Positions 34,415 to 43,803 of a stretch of DNA of 64,000 nucleotides are shown piece by piece. Where the stretch lies: the NCBI RefSeq assembly GCF_007753095.1, contig NZ_CP036348.1, positions 558,001 through 622,000 of the forward strand, given 5' to 3'. A model generated the notes under the pieces. It searched no databases and was not told the DNA's origin. It saw nothing but the letters and a program-made list of their open reading frames with translations. How positions within the stretch are numbered: the first letter of the stretch is position 1; every line of letters starts with the position of its first letter. This stretch comes from Rosistilla carotiformis (GTDB lineage Bacteria > Planctomycetota > Planctomycetia > Pirellulales > Pirellulaceae). Position numbers and translations under genes: made by a program.

Positions 34415-36541
34415 TCAGTTGGCTCGTGCCAAGTTCTGACGCTTGAGTGCTTCGACGTAATCGCGAGTGATATTCAAGACTTCGTCGTTGTAGAAGTTGT
34501 GGCGGAAGACTTCATCGTCGGGCATTTCGGCGTCCAACAATTGTTTCTCCTCTTCCTTCTGCGAATCGAGTTCTTTGCGTCGGGCGAAGAACTTGTCTTC
34601 TTGCAGCGAGACAAACTTCTCCGATTTCTGCCGTTGGTACGATTCAATACGTCGCAGCAGATCGATGAAGTCCTCGGACTGCTCGATGCGTTTGGCGGAA
34701 TTGGTTCGTACGCTATTCAGAACATCGCTGCTCATCATGTTGTACTTGCGATGCTTGGTTTTTTCGACACGATCGTGTTCCAGGGCATACTCCAGGTCCG
34801 CTTCGCCCACGTCCATGTGCGTGGTCAGCGAAGGCAGGATGATGTCGGCTTTCACACCTTCCTTTTGAGTGCTTTCGCCATCGGGCAGATAAAACTGTTG
34901 CAGCGTGACTTTCAAGGCGCCGAAGTTCGGCGCGCGATTGCTGCGCAGGATCTCTTGGCCAAGATCCATCAGGGTTTGGACGGTTCCCTTGCCGTGAGTC
35001 GCCAGGTCGCCGACGACGATGCCGCGTCCATAATCTTGGATTGCACCGGCCAGGATTTCGCTGGCACTTGCGCTGAACTTGCTGGTCAGAACGACAAGCG
35101 GTCCGTCCCAAGCGACGCCACTGTCTTCATCGGCATACGGGGTGACCTGTCCATCACTGTCTTTCACTTGGACGACAGGGCCTTCGTCGATAAACAGGCC
35201 GGTCAGGTTGATCGCTTCGGTCAAGCTGCCGCCGCCGTTCATCCGTAGGTCCAAGACCACCGCGGCGATCCCCTCGTCTTTGAATTCATTCAAGCGATCG
35301 CGAACGTCCTTGGTGCTGCTGCGGTAATCGCGAGCGTTGCGGCGAGCGGCTTCCATGTCCAGGTAGAAACTGGGCAGGCTGATGTAGCCGATCTTCATTT
35401 TGGGGCCGGTTTCGCCATCGGTCTCAACAACCTGGCTGCGTGCAGCGCTGTCTTCGAGCTCGACCTTGGCGCGCGTGATCGTGAGGATCTTCGTTTCGCC
35501 AGTACCGCCCGATTTGATGCCCAATTGAACGATCGTGCCCGCATGGCCGCGGATTTGCTCGACCACATCGTCCAGTGGCATTTCGACGATGTCGACCATT
35601 TCGCCATCGGTCCCCTGCCCTACACTGACGATGTAGTCGTCTGCCTTCAGTTCGCCTTGCTTGTCGGCGGCGCCACCGGGGATCACTCGCGAGACGACGG
35701 TGTAGCCATCTTTCTCACGCAGCGCGGCGCCGATCCCTTCCAGGTTCAGACGCATCATGATCCGGAAGTTGTCGAGCGATTTGGGCGACATGAAGGTTGT
35801 GTGCGGGTCGTAGCTGGTCGTGACCGAGGTCAGGAACAACTCCAGCAGTTGGTCCGAATCGGTCTCGTGCCAACGCTTTTGATTCCGCTTGTAGCGACGC
35901 AGCAGTTTGGCTTTCGGGTCTTCGAGGTCTTCTTTGGTCGGTTTGTATTCTTTGCCCGATTCTTCCGCTTTGCGTTTCCGTTCGACGGCTTCATCTTTGG
36001 CGACAAGTAGATTGAATTTGATCTGACGACGCCAACGATCTTTCGCCTCTTCGGGAGACGTTGGATAGCGAGCGGCATCGGGTTCCACAACAATCGATTC
36101 GTCGGCGGTGAAGTCGAAGTCTTCGGTCAGCAAGGTTTCGGCGACCGCGACGCGTTCATCGATCCGTTGTAGGAAGCGTTTGAAGACCACGTAGGCAACA
36201 TCGAGATCGCCCCCTTTGACCATGTCGTCGATCGTGACATTGTATTTGCTGAATTCATCAACGTCGGATTGGTAGAAGTAGAGCTTCATGGGGTCGAGCG
36301 ACTTCAGGAACAGTTCCATCGCACGAGCGCTCAGTTCGTCGTTCAACGCCGTCCGCGATACGTGACGTCGTTCCAGTAGGGCCGCGACGATCTTCGCCAC
36401 GTTCTGGTCGGTCTTGGTCGGCGCGACAAGATCTTCACCAAGGCAAGGATTGATTTGCGGGCCGAGGAAGGTGATCGTGCAAAAGGCCGACAGCAACAGT
36501 GGCCGGACAAAGCGAGTTTTGGGGGACGTCATTGAAGCCAT
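34415..36541 (-). CDS. prc: Carboxy-terminal processing protease Prc/Tsp (S41A)
   Basis: A 708-residue periplasmic tail-specific protease, similar in length to E. coli Prc (682). It has a signal-like N-terminus (VRPLLLSAFCTITFLGPQIN) and a helical N-terminal domain. A PDZ domain follows (GIGAALREKDGYTVVSRVIP; DKQGELKADDYIVSVGQG), then the S41 core with the Ser in TSKFSASASEILAG and the Lys in THGKGTVQ. A Lys/Glu-rich C-terminal domain of the DUF3340 type ends the protein. It trims or degrades envelope proteins from their C-termini. I chose the ATG at 36541; one at 36532 is nearly as good. Confidence 0.93.
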   Translation of the reverse strand: MASMTSPKTRFVRPLLLSAFCTITFLGPQINPCLGEDLVAPTKTDQNVAKIVAALLERRHVSRTALNDELSARAMELFLKSLDPMKLYFYQSDVDEFSKYNVTIDDMVKGGDLDVAYVVFKRFLQRIDERVAVAETLLTEDFDFTADESIVVEPDAARYPTSPEEAKDRWRRQIKFNLLVAKDEAVERKRKAEESGKEYKPTKEDLEDPKAKLLRRYKRNQKRWHETDSDQLLELFLTSVTTSYDPHTTFMSPKSLDNFRIMMRLNLEGIGAALREKDGYTVVSRVIPGGAADKQGELKADDYIVSVGQGTDGEMVDIVEMPLDDVVEQIRGHAGTIVQLGIKSGGTGETKILTITRAKVELEDSAARSQVVETDGETGPKMKIGYISLPSFYLDMEAARRNARDYRSSTKDVRDRLNEFKDEGIAAVVLDLRMNGGGSLTEAINLTGLFIDEGPVVQVKDSDGQVTPYADEDSGVAWDGPLVVLTSKFSASASEILAGAIQDYGRGIVVGDLATHGKGTVQTLMDLGQEILRSNRAPNFGALKVTLQQFYLPDGESTQKEGVKADIILPSLTTHMDVGEADLEYALEHDRVEKTKHRKYNMMSSDVLNSVRTNSAKRIEQSEDFIDLLRRIESYQRQKSEKFVSLQEDKFFARRKELDSQKEEEKQLLDAEMPDDEVFRHNFYNDEVLNITRDYVEALKRQNLARAN

Positions 36542-36817
36542 ACTTGAGTTCCGATTTGGTAAAGACACGTGGCGTCGGACAGGCGAACCTTGATCCACGA
36601 TGTTCATAGTAGAACAGGGATCAAGATATCACAAGTTCGATCGACTGATAGCAAAAGTGCCGTTGGGGAGGTGTCCGGCGTGGAGGCGGGGATTCGGGAA
36701 GGGGCGGGAGGCAAGCAATGCGGTGCGGACCAATGCGTGTCATGGGGACACCGCGGGATCGGTTCGGGCGGGAAGAGTGACGCAAATCGTCAGGGAAATC
36801 GGCATATTTAACTCCGG

Positions 36818-38878
36818 TTAAGGAGTGCCATCGCTCAAGCGAATCGCCCACCAAAGTTGGTTCAGTGCCGCTTCATCGGTGTCGGTCAGGAGGCGAATCC
36901 GCTTGGCCGCTGCCATCTGTTGATCGCTGACTTGTGGATTTCCCGCGACATAGAAAAGATGTTTCGCCTGCTGCTCGAAACCGCGTTTTTTGCTCAATGA
37001 AGCTAGCCAGCCCGCTGGCAGCGTGTTGGCAGCATCGTTCGCTGGGAACGCGCGGCGGAGTGATTCGAGCCGCAGTTGGGCTTTCGATTTTTGATCGGGT
37101 TTGGCGGGGGCGTTGCTATCGGTCGCTTGAGCCAGCAGTGCCGCGGGCGCCACCAAAGAGCCCTGGCCACTCGCTTTGTTAAACGTTTCGGTCGCCACGA
37201 TCAATTCTTCGAACGACCAATTCCGTGGTTCGTTGGCAAACCCGGCGAATGCACGCTGTTGGATTTCCGCGCTGTTAAGGATCGCTTCGCTAGCAAACAG
37301 AGAGTCTTGATCGAAGAGCGACAGCGTCGACTGCAGTCGCATGGGCTGTGCCGAAATCATCCAAGCCGCCGCCGCGCCGAGGTCGTAGTTGTACGCTCGC
37401 AATTGTTGAGCCATCAGATTTCGTGCTGCCACAAACGCCTCGTCGGCTGGCGGTGCCAGCGGGTCGCTGGTCCGGCCTACCAGGCGGTTGCCGTAGATGA
37501 CCTTCCAAAGGCCGTTGATCGTGGCCCGCGCTAAGCGATCGCTGTGCTCGATCTCTGCCGCCAATTCGCGCAGGTTTGTCGGTCCGTTAGTGGCTCCCGA
37601 ACCGCCGATCCAGTCGTCGACGACCGCGGGCGAGGCGACCATTTGAATTCCGTCGGGAGACTCATAAAATACGGCATCCTTCGACCGATCTCGCTCCAGG
37701 TCTTGAGCGATCTCCAGTTCGCCTTGGTTTCCTAACTGCCATTGAACGCCGGTTTGGAAGATGGCATTGAGGTTCCAGTAGTTGCGCTGCGTGATGTTGC
37801 CTTCCAGCGGATGCGTGTGGCAGCGTCCACAGGCAACGTCCAGATCTAGCAGCACATCACAAAATTGGTTGGTCAGCGGAATCGCACTCGCTCCGGCCAA
37901 ACCCGACTTCCAGAGCGTTGCCGGTTCAAACGCGGGGTCGTCCGGGGACGAAGGGCCCTCGGAAGTGAGCATTTCCTGAACGAGCGTATCGAAAGGTTGT
38001 TCGCCACGGAAGTTGCCAGCGAACAGCTTGCCGGCAGCGGTTCGCTGCGCTTCGGACATTCGACGCCACGCCGCTTCCCCAAGCAGATGTTGCGCCCAGC
38101 GTGTGCCCAGATGATTCGCCGTTTGTTGGTTGTCGATGTAACCGTCGATCAGTGCGGCGGTATCATTGGCGATCAAATGACGGGCCGCTTGGGCGTCGAG
38201 CTTCTCACCCTGGGAACGGCCAGCAACGACATTCGCCAAACGCTGCGTCAATTCATCGGTCGAGATCTCGTTCTGTGGTTGGATATCCATCCGACGCCAC
38301 GCCTGGGCCAGCAGTTCGTCGACGCGATGAATGATCTCATCGGGGGGCAGGCGGTCGATCTTCGGCTGCTTGGCAATCGCAGGTTGTTGTGGCTCGCTTG
38401 CGGGGACTGTCGCAGGTGTGTTGAACGGGAGGTCGTTCAGACCAATTTCAAAATGCCCACGCGGCGGCGTGTTCGTGACAATCGCTTTGTCGGGAGCAGC
38501 GGGTTGCGTCGATCGGGCGGCGCCGTGAGGGTCCGCTGTGCCGGTGGTTTGTTTTGATGCGGCCGCGCCGGCTTGAGGCTTGGGGGGGGCGTTGTGAGCA
38601 ACCGTTGAAGTATCCGCCGGTTGCGGGCGACCGTTGTTCAGCTCCCAGACGTATCCAGAGATCGCGATTAGCAACGCTGCGGCGAGGGTCATCGGCAGCC
38701 AAGCATCCGAACGTCGCTTGACATTGCGAGTGGTATCGATCTGCGGTAAGCCGACCACGGGGTTGCGTTCAGCTTCCAGGATTGCCAGTACCTGCGCAGA
38801 GACATCCGGCGCGGCAGCCTGATCTTGGGCTTCGCAAAGCATGGTTTCCAGCAATTGGTCGAAGGCTGGATCGTTCAT
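36818..38878 (-). CDS. Anti-sigma-like membrane protein fused to DUF1549/DUF1553 domains
   Basis: A 686-residue protein. Residues 1-50 are cytoplasmic (DPAFDQLLETMLCEAQDQAA). A single helix follows (LPMTLAAALLIAISGYVWEL), then a Pro/Ala-rich linker and the planctomycete DUF1549 domain (PPDEIIHRVDELLAQAW...; C-x2-CH motif CGRCHTHPLEGN). A DUF1553 domain follows (ATINGLWKVIYGNRLVGRTS; TETFNKASGQGSL). The ATG overlaps the stop of the ECF sigma gene by 4 nt, the usual layout of sigma/anti-sigma pairs. I infer that the N-terminus binds the sigma factor while the exported part senses or carries out some activity. CHTHP resembles a c-type heme or metal site but is unproven. Confidence 0.8.
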   Translation of the reverse strand: MNDPAFDQLLETMLCEAQDQAAAPDVSAQVLAILEAERNPVVGLPQIDTTRNVKRRSDAWLPMTLAAALLIAISGYVWELNNGRPQPADTSTVAHNAPPKPQAGAAASKQTTGTADPHGAARSTQPAAPDKAIVTNTPPRGHFEIGLNDLPFNTPATVPASEPQQPAIAKQPKIDRLPPDEIIHRVDELLAQAWRRMDIQPQNEISTDELTQRLANVVAGRSQGEKLDAQAARHLIANDTAALIDGYIDNQQTANHLGTRWAQHLLGEAAWRRMSEAQRTAAGKLFAGNFRGEQPFDTLVQEMLTSEGPSSPDDPAFEPATLWKSGLAGASAIPLTNQFCDVLLDLDVACGRCHTHPLEGNITQRNYWNLNAIFQTGVQWQLGNQGELEIAQDLERDRSKDAVFYESPDGIQMVASPAVVDDWIGGSGATNGPTNLRELAAEIEHSDRLARATINGLWKVIYGNRLVGRTSDPLAPPADEAFVAARNLMAQQLRAYNYDLGAAAAWMISAQPMRLQSTLSLFDQDSLFASEAILNSAEIQQRAFAGFANEPRNWSFEELIVATETFNKASGQGSLVAPAALLAQATDSNAPAKPDQKSKAQLRLESLRRAFPANDAANTLPAGWLASLSKKRGFEQQAKHLFYVAGNPQVSDQQMAAAKRIRLLTDTDEAALNQLWWAIRLSDGTP

Positions 38879-39393
38879 GTCAGTTTGGTTTGAACGCATT
38901 CTTTTAGTTGCTGTTTTGCTCGCTGCACCAAATTTTTCGCACCGTGTTCGGTAATTCCCAATTGTTCGCCAATGTCCGCTCGGTTGGCGTCATCGGTAAA
39001 CCGCATCCGCAGTGCCAATTGGGCTCTTTCGGTCAGTCCATTGAGGCAATCTTTCAATGCGCTGACAAATTCCTCGCCATCCTCTTCTGCACCGATCCAA
39101 CGATCCCAAACCGCATCGAGCGATTCGATCGCCGAAACCAGATGCATTCGTTTGTCACGTCGTTTCAGTGAGATAAACAAATTCCGAGCGATCCGCCGCA
39201 GGTAGGCGGCCGTCGCTTCGTCGCTGAACTGATTAAACGGTGGTCTTCGCAGGATCGTTAGGAACGTCTCCTGCGTTAAGTCGTCGGCTGTCGCGTTGTC
39301 GCAACCGAGTAAGCGCAGGTATCTCCACACGCCAACTTGATGGCGCACGATCAACTCCTGCGGGCTTAAATCAGTTCCGCTTTCCTGCGACAC
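38875..39393 (-). CDS. ECF-type RNA polymerase sigma factor
   Basis: A 172-residue sigma70-family factor with region 2 (WRYLRLLGCDNATADDLTQE) and region 4 (LTERAQLALRMRFTDDANRA, then EQLGITEHGAKNLVQRAKQQ). The region between is short, as in ECF factors. It is translationally coupled to the anti-sigma/DUF1549 fusion at 38878. Upstream on the same strand is the DUF1501 gene (78 bp gap). Targets are unknown; autoregulation of this cluster is the simplest guess. Confidence 0.92.
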   Translation of the reverse strand: MSQESGTDLSPQELIVRHQVGVWRYLRLLGCDNATADDLTQETFLTILRRPPFNQFSDEATAAYLRRIARNLFISLKRRDKRMHLVSAIESLDAVWDRWIGAEEDGEEFVSALKDCLNGLTERAQLALRMRFTDDANRADIGEQLGITEHGAKNLVQRAKQQLKECVQTKLT

Positions 39394-39470
39394 TGCCGAT
39401 CAATCCAATCGCTTGCTGATATCTTCTGAACCTCCGGGGCGAGCGAGATCCAAACCATTCAACGTTCGTC

Positions 39471-40772
39471 CTAAGCGAACAAGTCTTTGATGATCTTGCC
39501 GCCGCCAGCGATCTTCATCGGTCGGCGGTTGTTTGCGGTATACGTCGTGTCGGGTGAGATGCCAAGGGCATTGCAAACCGATGTCATCACGTCTTCGGAG
39601 CTGTACGGCTCGGTTTCAACGACGGTACCATCGCTATTGGTCTCACCGACCGCGATGCCACCCTTGATTCCCGCACCGCCAACGACCACGCTCCACGATC
39701 GGGCCCAGTGGTCGCGACCGGCGTTTTGGTTAATGCGAGGTGTCCGGCTGAATTCACCCATCCAGATGATGGCCGTGTCCTGCAGCATGCCGCGTTGTTC
39801 CAAATCTTCGGTCAACGCGCTCATCGCCTTGTCGAGGACGGGCAGGCGTTGGTCCGACAGGGTATTGAAGATGTCGGCGTGGTTGTCCCAGCCGCCAAGG
39901 TCAACTTCGACAAACGGAACACCCGCTTCGACCAACCGCCGTGCCAGCAGGCAGCCTTGGCCAAAGCCACGACCACCCATTCCCATGCCCGTTGCGCCGT
40001 AGCGTTCTTTGACCTCTTCGGGTTCTTCGTCGACCTTAAAGGCTCGCATCTGATCGCTGGACATCAGGTCGAAGGTCTTCTTCAAAACCTTTTGGTGGTC
40101 TTCCGCCGCGGTGCCACGGTTCTTCTTGACGAAGTCCTTCTCGATCAAATCGAGTGCGGCCATGCGTTGCATCAAACGTTGTTGTTCCAGACGCATCTGC
40201 AAGTTGCGGATTTGGCCATTGCTGGTGACAGCAAAAGGGGCCCAAGCCATGCCGAGGAAACCGGGGCCTGCGCTACCACCACCGACGGTCACGAAGGGAG
40301 GGATCTCCAGTTCGGGGCGTTGGTTAATCAATTCGTGTGCCAGCACCGAGCCATAGCTAGGGTGTTCGATGTTGGGGTTGGGGACAAATCCGGTGTGCAT
40401 GTAGTAGCGGCCGCGCTCGTGATCCGCTTCGCGTGTGCTCATCGATCGGATGACCGCCATGTGATGCATCTGCTTGGCCATCAGAGGCATGTGCTCGCAG
40501 ATCTGCACGTCACCCGAAGTGCTGATCGGTTTGAACGGACCACCGGTCGGTGCGCCTGGTTTCAGATCCCAGATATCCATCGTCGAAGGGCCGCCGCCCA
40601 TCCACAACAGGATTGCCGCCTTGCGGTTTTTCTTAAGCACATCGGCATTCGCTTTGAGCGTTTGTCCCAACGAAAATGCGGTGCCCGCCATGGCGGCCGA
40701 TGCGCCCGCCATGTGATTCATAAAGTGCCGGCGAGTCATCCCGGCGGGGGTGGACCATTGACTGTTAAACAT
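39471..40772 (-). CDS. DUF1501 family exported protein
   Basis: A 433-residue member of the planctomycete DUF1501 family (alkaline-phosphatase/sulfatase-fold-like). It has a Tat-type start (MTRRHFMNHMAGASAAMAGT) and family blocks ILLWMGGGPSTMDIWDLKPG, MHHMAVIRSMSTREADHERG, VPFVEVDLGGWDNHADIFNT and IIWMGEFSRTPRINQNAGRD. It nearly always sits behind a DUF1549/DUF1553 gene, as here, and the pair is thought to act outside the cytoplasm. Biochemical function is unknown. I took the ATG at 40772; M12 at 40739, right before the twin Arg, is an alternative. Confidence 0.92.
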   Translation of the reverse strand: MFNSQWSTPAGMTRRHFMNHMAGASAAMAGTAFSLGQTLKANADVLKKNRKAAILLWMGGGPSTMDIWDLKPGAPTGGPFKPISTSGDVQICEHMPLMAKQMHHMAVIRSMSTREADHERGRYYMHTGFVPNPNIEHPSYGSVLAHELINQRPELEIPPFVTVGGGSAGPGFLGMAWAPFAVTSNGQIRNLQMRLEQQRLMQRMAALDLIEKDFVKKNRGTAAEDHQKVLKKTFDLMSSDQMRAFKVDEEPEEVKERYGATGMGMGGRGFGQGCLLARRLVEAGVPFVEVDLGGWDNHADIFNTLSDQRLPVLDKAMSALTEDLEQRGMLQDTAIIWMGEFSRTPRINQNAGRDHWARSWSVVVGGAGIKGGIAVGETNSDGTVVETEPYSSEDVMTSVCNALGISPDTTYTANNRRPMKIAGGGKIIKDLFA

Positions 40773-40870
40773 CGGGTGTCTCCAGTGGGGCTGTTGCGAG
40801 TGTTGTGCGTGTCGACGAGACAGGCTGTATTGGGGCCGGCGATACGGGGGCACGCCGGGAGTAAATCGGT

Positions 40871-42574
40871 TTAGTGGTTAAGGATGAATTCGTTGCTGTT
40901 GAGGATCGACCACCACAGATCTTGTAGCATCTCGGCCTGGTCTCCCTTGCGAGCGCCCAGCAACTTATTTGCGATTGTCAATTCGTCACGCGTTGCGCGT
41001 CGCCCCATTCCAGCCAGGAACAGGCGATGGACTTTGTCTGCCGGTTTGAGGTTTTGCCGAGACAAATCGCCCAGGAACGTGCCGTTTTCGACCGAGGTCG
41101 CGTTTTTGACGAGATCTCCATTGAACATCATCAGGGCTTGTGGGATCGATCCGTTAAAGGATGTCGATTCGTCTCCCTCGTCGGTTCCGAAGGCCGACAC
41201 GAACTGTTGCAGCCATTGGTTCCGCTTCTCTTCTTGTTGTTCGTACGAGCCTTGTCCGCTCGCCTTGTTCGTGGAAACCAACGATTGATACAGTTGTTCG
41301 GCCGACATCTGACGCAGGTAGAAGTGCGTGAACTTTGGCGGTTCGCCTTGTTGCGGATCGTCCGAGGCGTTTGAACCGGTGGTCTGGCTGCTCAAGCGGT
41401 ACGGTTCGCTGAGTGCGATCCATTGGATCAGTTGCTTCAGGTCAAAACTGGATTTGCGGAATTCGGCACCCAGTTCGTTCAACAATTGCGGGTGCGAAGC
41501 GACGTTGTGCGGACCCAAGTCATCGACAGGCTTGGTGAATGCGTAGCCCATGAAATGAGCCCACATGCGATTCACGATCATCTTGTCCATGAACTCGCTC
41601 TCGATCATCATCTTCCCGAGCGCTTCACGGCGATTGACATCGCTGACATATCCACTGACATCGACTTCGGTACCGTCCATGAAGACAGGGCCGGCGGTTC
41701 GAGTCAGGCCGTTGCGGAGTTCATAGAAGACGATCGCTTTGGAAGGATCACCTGCTTCGCCAGCAAAATCTTCGTCGACCAATTCCGCGTGGGAGACGTC
41801 GCGCGTTCCGGAGACGTAGCGTCGCAATGCCCGTGTCTGACGGAAGAACGAATTGAACTCCCAGAATTTCTGTTGCTTCCATTGGTTAAATGGATGGTTG
41901 TGGCACTGGGTGCATTGTACTTGCAGGCCCATGAAGATCCGCGATGTGGACGAGGTCGCCAACGTCGCTTGGTCCTCGTTGACCTTCATCGCGAGGAAGT
42001 TGGTCGCGCCATTGAAGTTTTCGGTTCCTGGCTTGGTGCTGCCGGTGGCAGTGACCAATTCAAAAACCATGTCGTTGTAAGGTTTGTTGCGAGCGAATGA
42101 ATCGCGGAGGTACTTGCTCATTCCCGCGCGGCTGGTCAGCGAATTACGCTCGTTCCCACCGGTTTGACCGATCAGGATGTTGGTCCAGATGGTCGCCCAA
42201 TTGCGGGCATACTCTTCGGTGTAGCGGTCATCGTGCAACAGGCTGTTGACGAGGCGTTGATCTTTGTCGGCACCTTTGTCTTGCAGGAACGCATCCAATT
42301 CCTCGGGCGTCGGGATCCGTCCAATGATGTCTAGATAGACGCGACGGCACCACTTCCCATCGGGGGATGTAGGCGATGGCTTCAGTTCGTAATCGATCCA
42401 GCCCTGCTTGATGTGCTTGTCAATCAATTGGGTCTGGCTGGGGACATTCGATTGAGCAGCGATCCAACTCGTCGGGAGCAGCGCGGCGAAGACCACTGCG
42501 ATTCGCGTAATCGTTTGTGGGCATAGTGTCATTTTGTGTCGTCCGATCGGGGGTCCCAGATGTGGGGATGGCAT
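40871..42574 (-). CDS. DUF1549/DUF1553 domain protein (PSCyt2/PSD1)
   Basis: A 567-residue exported protein. It has a signal peptide (TRIAVVFAALLPTSWIAAQS), the DUF1549 domain (VYLDIIGRIPTPEELDAFLQ; the cysteine site QCTQCHNHPFNQW) and the DUF1553 domain (MIVNRMWAHFMGYAFTKPVD; SAEQLYQSLVSTNKASGQGS). The CxxCH may bind heme. The ATG at 42574 follows AGGAAGAG, the best Shine-Dalgarno in the area; an ATG at 42532 would give a shorter signal peptide. It lies 98 nt ahead of the DUF1501 gene in the same direction. Function is unknown. Confidence 0.9.
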   Translation of the reverse strand: MPSPHLGPPIGRHKMTLCPQTITRIAVVFAALLPTSWIAAQSNVPSQTQLIDKHIKQGWIDYELKPSPTSPDGKWCRRVYLDIIGRIPTPEELDAFLQDKGADKDQRLVNSLLHDDRYTEEYARNWATIWTNILIGQTGGNERNSLTSRAGMSKYLRDSFARNKPYNDMVFELVTATGSTKPGTENFNGATNFLAMKVNEDQATLATSSTSRIFMGLQVQCTQCHNHPFNQWKQQKFWEFNSFFRQTRALRRYVSGTRDVSHAELVDEDFAGEAGDPSKAIVFYELRNGLTRTAGPVFMDGTEVDVSGYVSDVNRREALGKMMIESEFMDKMIVNRMWAHFMGYAFTKPVDDLGPHNVASHPQLLNELGAEFRKSSFDLKQLIQWIALSEPYRLSSQTTGSNASDDPQQGEPPKFTHFYLRQMSAEQLYQSLVSTNKASGQGSYEQQEEKRNQWLQQFVSAFGTDEGDESTSFNGSIPQALMMFNGDLVKNATSVENGTFLGDLSRQNLKPADKVHRLFLAGMGRRATRDELTIANKLLGARKGDQAEMLQDLWWSILNSNEFILNH

Positions 42575-42951
42575 TGCTTCTCTTCCTTTTAAACGGGGCC
42601 CGAGACAATTCGTACTCAGTGAATCCTCGTTCAATATCGTATATCGCTACCACTATTCTAAATGCTCCGTCGTGCAAAGTGTGCTCTATTGCACGATTTG
42701 CAGCCGATCAATGCGATCCTAGGATGTCCGCCGTTTGGCAAGCAACTTGCCGTTGAGACGTGCAATGCCCCTCTGATGGGATGATTGTTGCACGTAATGC
42801 GGAGTCCTCGTGGATCGGTGAGGGCGGTTTACGCCGCCTGAGTGTCGCTACAAAGCGTGCGACAGGAACCTTGCACAATCCTAAGCGGGTGCGCGGAAAT
42901 TTCGACTTTCCCCCTCCAGAAGGCTGCGGACGGGAGGAAATCACTGCGGCA
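42575..42951. other. Intergenic region (377 bp) between two minus-strand genes
   Basis: No credible gene. It must hold the promoter for the DUF1549/DUF1501 pair. I noticed TTGCACG-type words on both strands (for example near 42690 and 42787) but could not build a consistent operator or promoter from them. Confidence 0.45.
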
Positions 42952-43794
42952 CTAGCGTTGGAAATGGGCCAGATAGCGTTCTTTCCAGTCGGGTAGTTCC
43001 GTGGCAACGCGGCGGCTCAGCTGCCCCGGTGGAGAATGCGCCTGAAGTTCTTGCAGGAAGCGAATCAGCACGCCCCGCGATTGGTCGCTCTCGTGTAGAA
43101 GAAAATGGACCCACGACCATGCTTCTTGGTATTCCGTGGCACCCATTGCGGTGAGGTCGCCGACCGCTTCCAGTGATTCGATGGTGGGGACTTGCCGCCA
43201 GAAGGCTTTCCGTCGAGTGGTGGCTTGGTGAGTATGTTGTCTCGCATTGCCCGTTGGCGGACTTTCAAAGTACTCGGCAAGTCCTTCGTCGAGCCACAGC
43301 GGAACGTAGGGAAGCGATGCGTTCAGCAGCGCATGGCTCGTCTCGTGCCGCAAGTCGACATACATCTGGTCGCTCTTGTAAGCAAAGACCATCCCCGGGC
43401 CGCGGCGTTTGATGAACAGCGCCCTGCGAAACGGAACCGTAGGGAAATACCGCTGCATGTAGCCTTGATAGTTCGCCTGATGTTCAAACAGGATCAAATG
43501 AATGGGTTCGGGATAGATCTCGATTTGCAGCGTCTTTTTCAGGTCCGCTTGCAGCGATCCCAGCTGGGCAACGAACTGCGGGTTGGCGGCAACGTTAAAG
43601 TCCGAGTGGATTGCAAATTGGCCGATCTGCGCTTCAAAGGGCCACCGATCGGCCGAAGTGGATTGCGCGTCGACGCCGCGGCTGCACAACGCCGCGGCGA
43701 TCAGCAGCGTTGCGCGAAGGAGGTGGTTTGTATTCAAGCGATCACCGTCGGCGTGCAGGTCGGTCGGGAGAGTGGCGTTGAGGTCGCGAGGCAC
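42952..43794 (-). CDS. DUF1570-type exported metallopeptidase-like protein
   Basis: A 280-residue protein with a signal peptide (LLRATLLIAAALCSRGVDAQ). Its mature part has a gluzincin-type zinc site, RHETSHALLNASLPYVPLWL followed by DEGLAEYFE (H150, E151, H154; E170 or E174 as the third ligand). DUF1570 proteins are predicted peptidases and abundant in planctomycetes. The substrate is unknown. The gene starts 9 nt after the CpsB-like gene stops, so the two are probably in one operon. Confidence 0.75.
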   Translation of the reverse strand: MPRDLNATLPTDLHADGDRLNTNHLLRATLLIAAALCSRGVDAQSTSADRWPFEAQIGQFAIHSDFNVAANPQFVAQLGSLQADLKKTLQIEIYPEPIHLILFEHQANYQGYMQRYFPTVPFRRALFIKRRGPGMVFAYKSDQMYVDLRHETSHALLNASLPYVPLWLDEGLAEYFESPPTGNARQHTHQATTRRKAFWRQVPTIESLEAVGDLTAMGATEYQEAWSWVHFLLHESDQSRGVLIRFLQELQAHSPPGQLSRRVATELPDWKERYLAHFQR

Positions 43795-43803
43795 GCGACC
43801 GGT

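Noticed and set aside
34289-35248. 319-residue plus-strand frame antisense to prc
   Set aside because: It lies wholly opposite the well-supported Prc reading frame and its composition reflects complementary codon bias.
39708-40874. 388-residue plus-strand frame antisense to the DUF1501 gene
   Set aside because: The minus-strand protein has unmistakable DUF1501 motifs; the antisense product has none.
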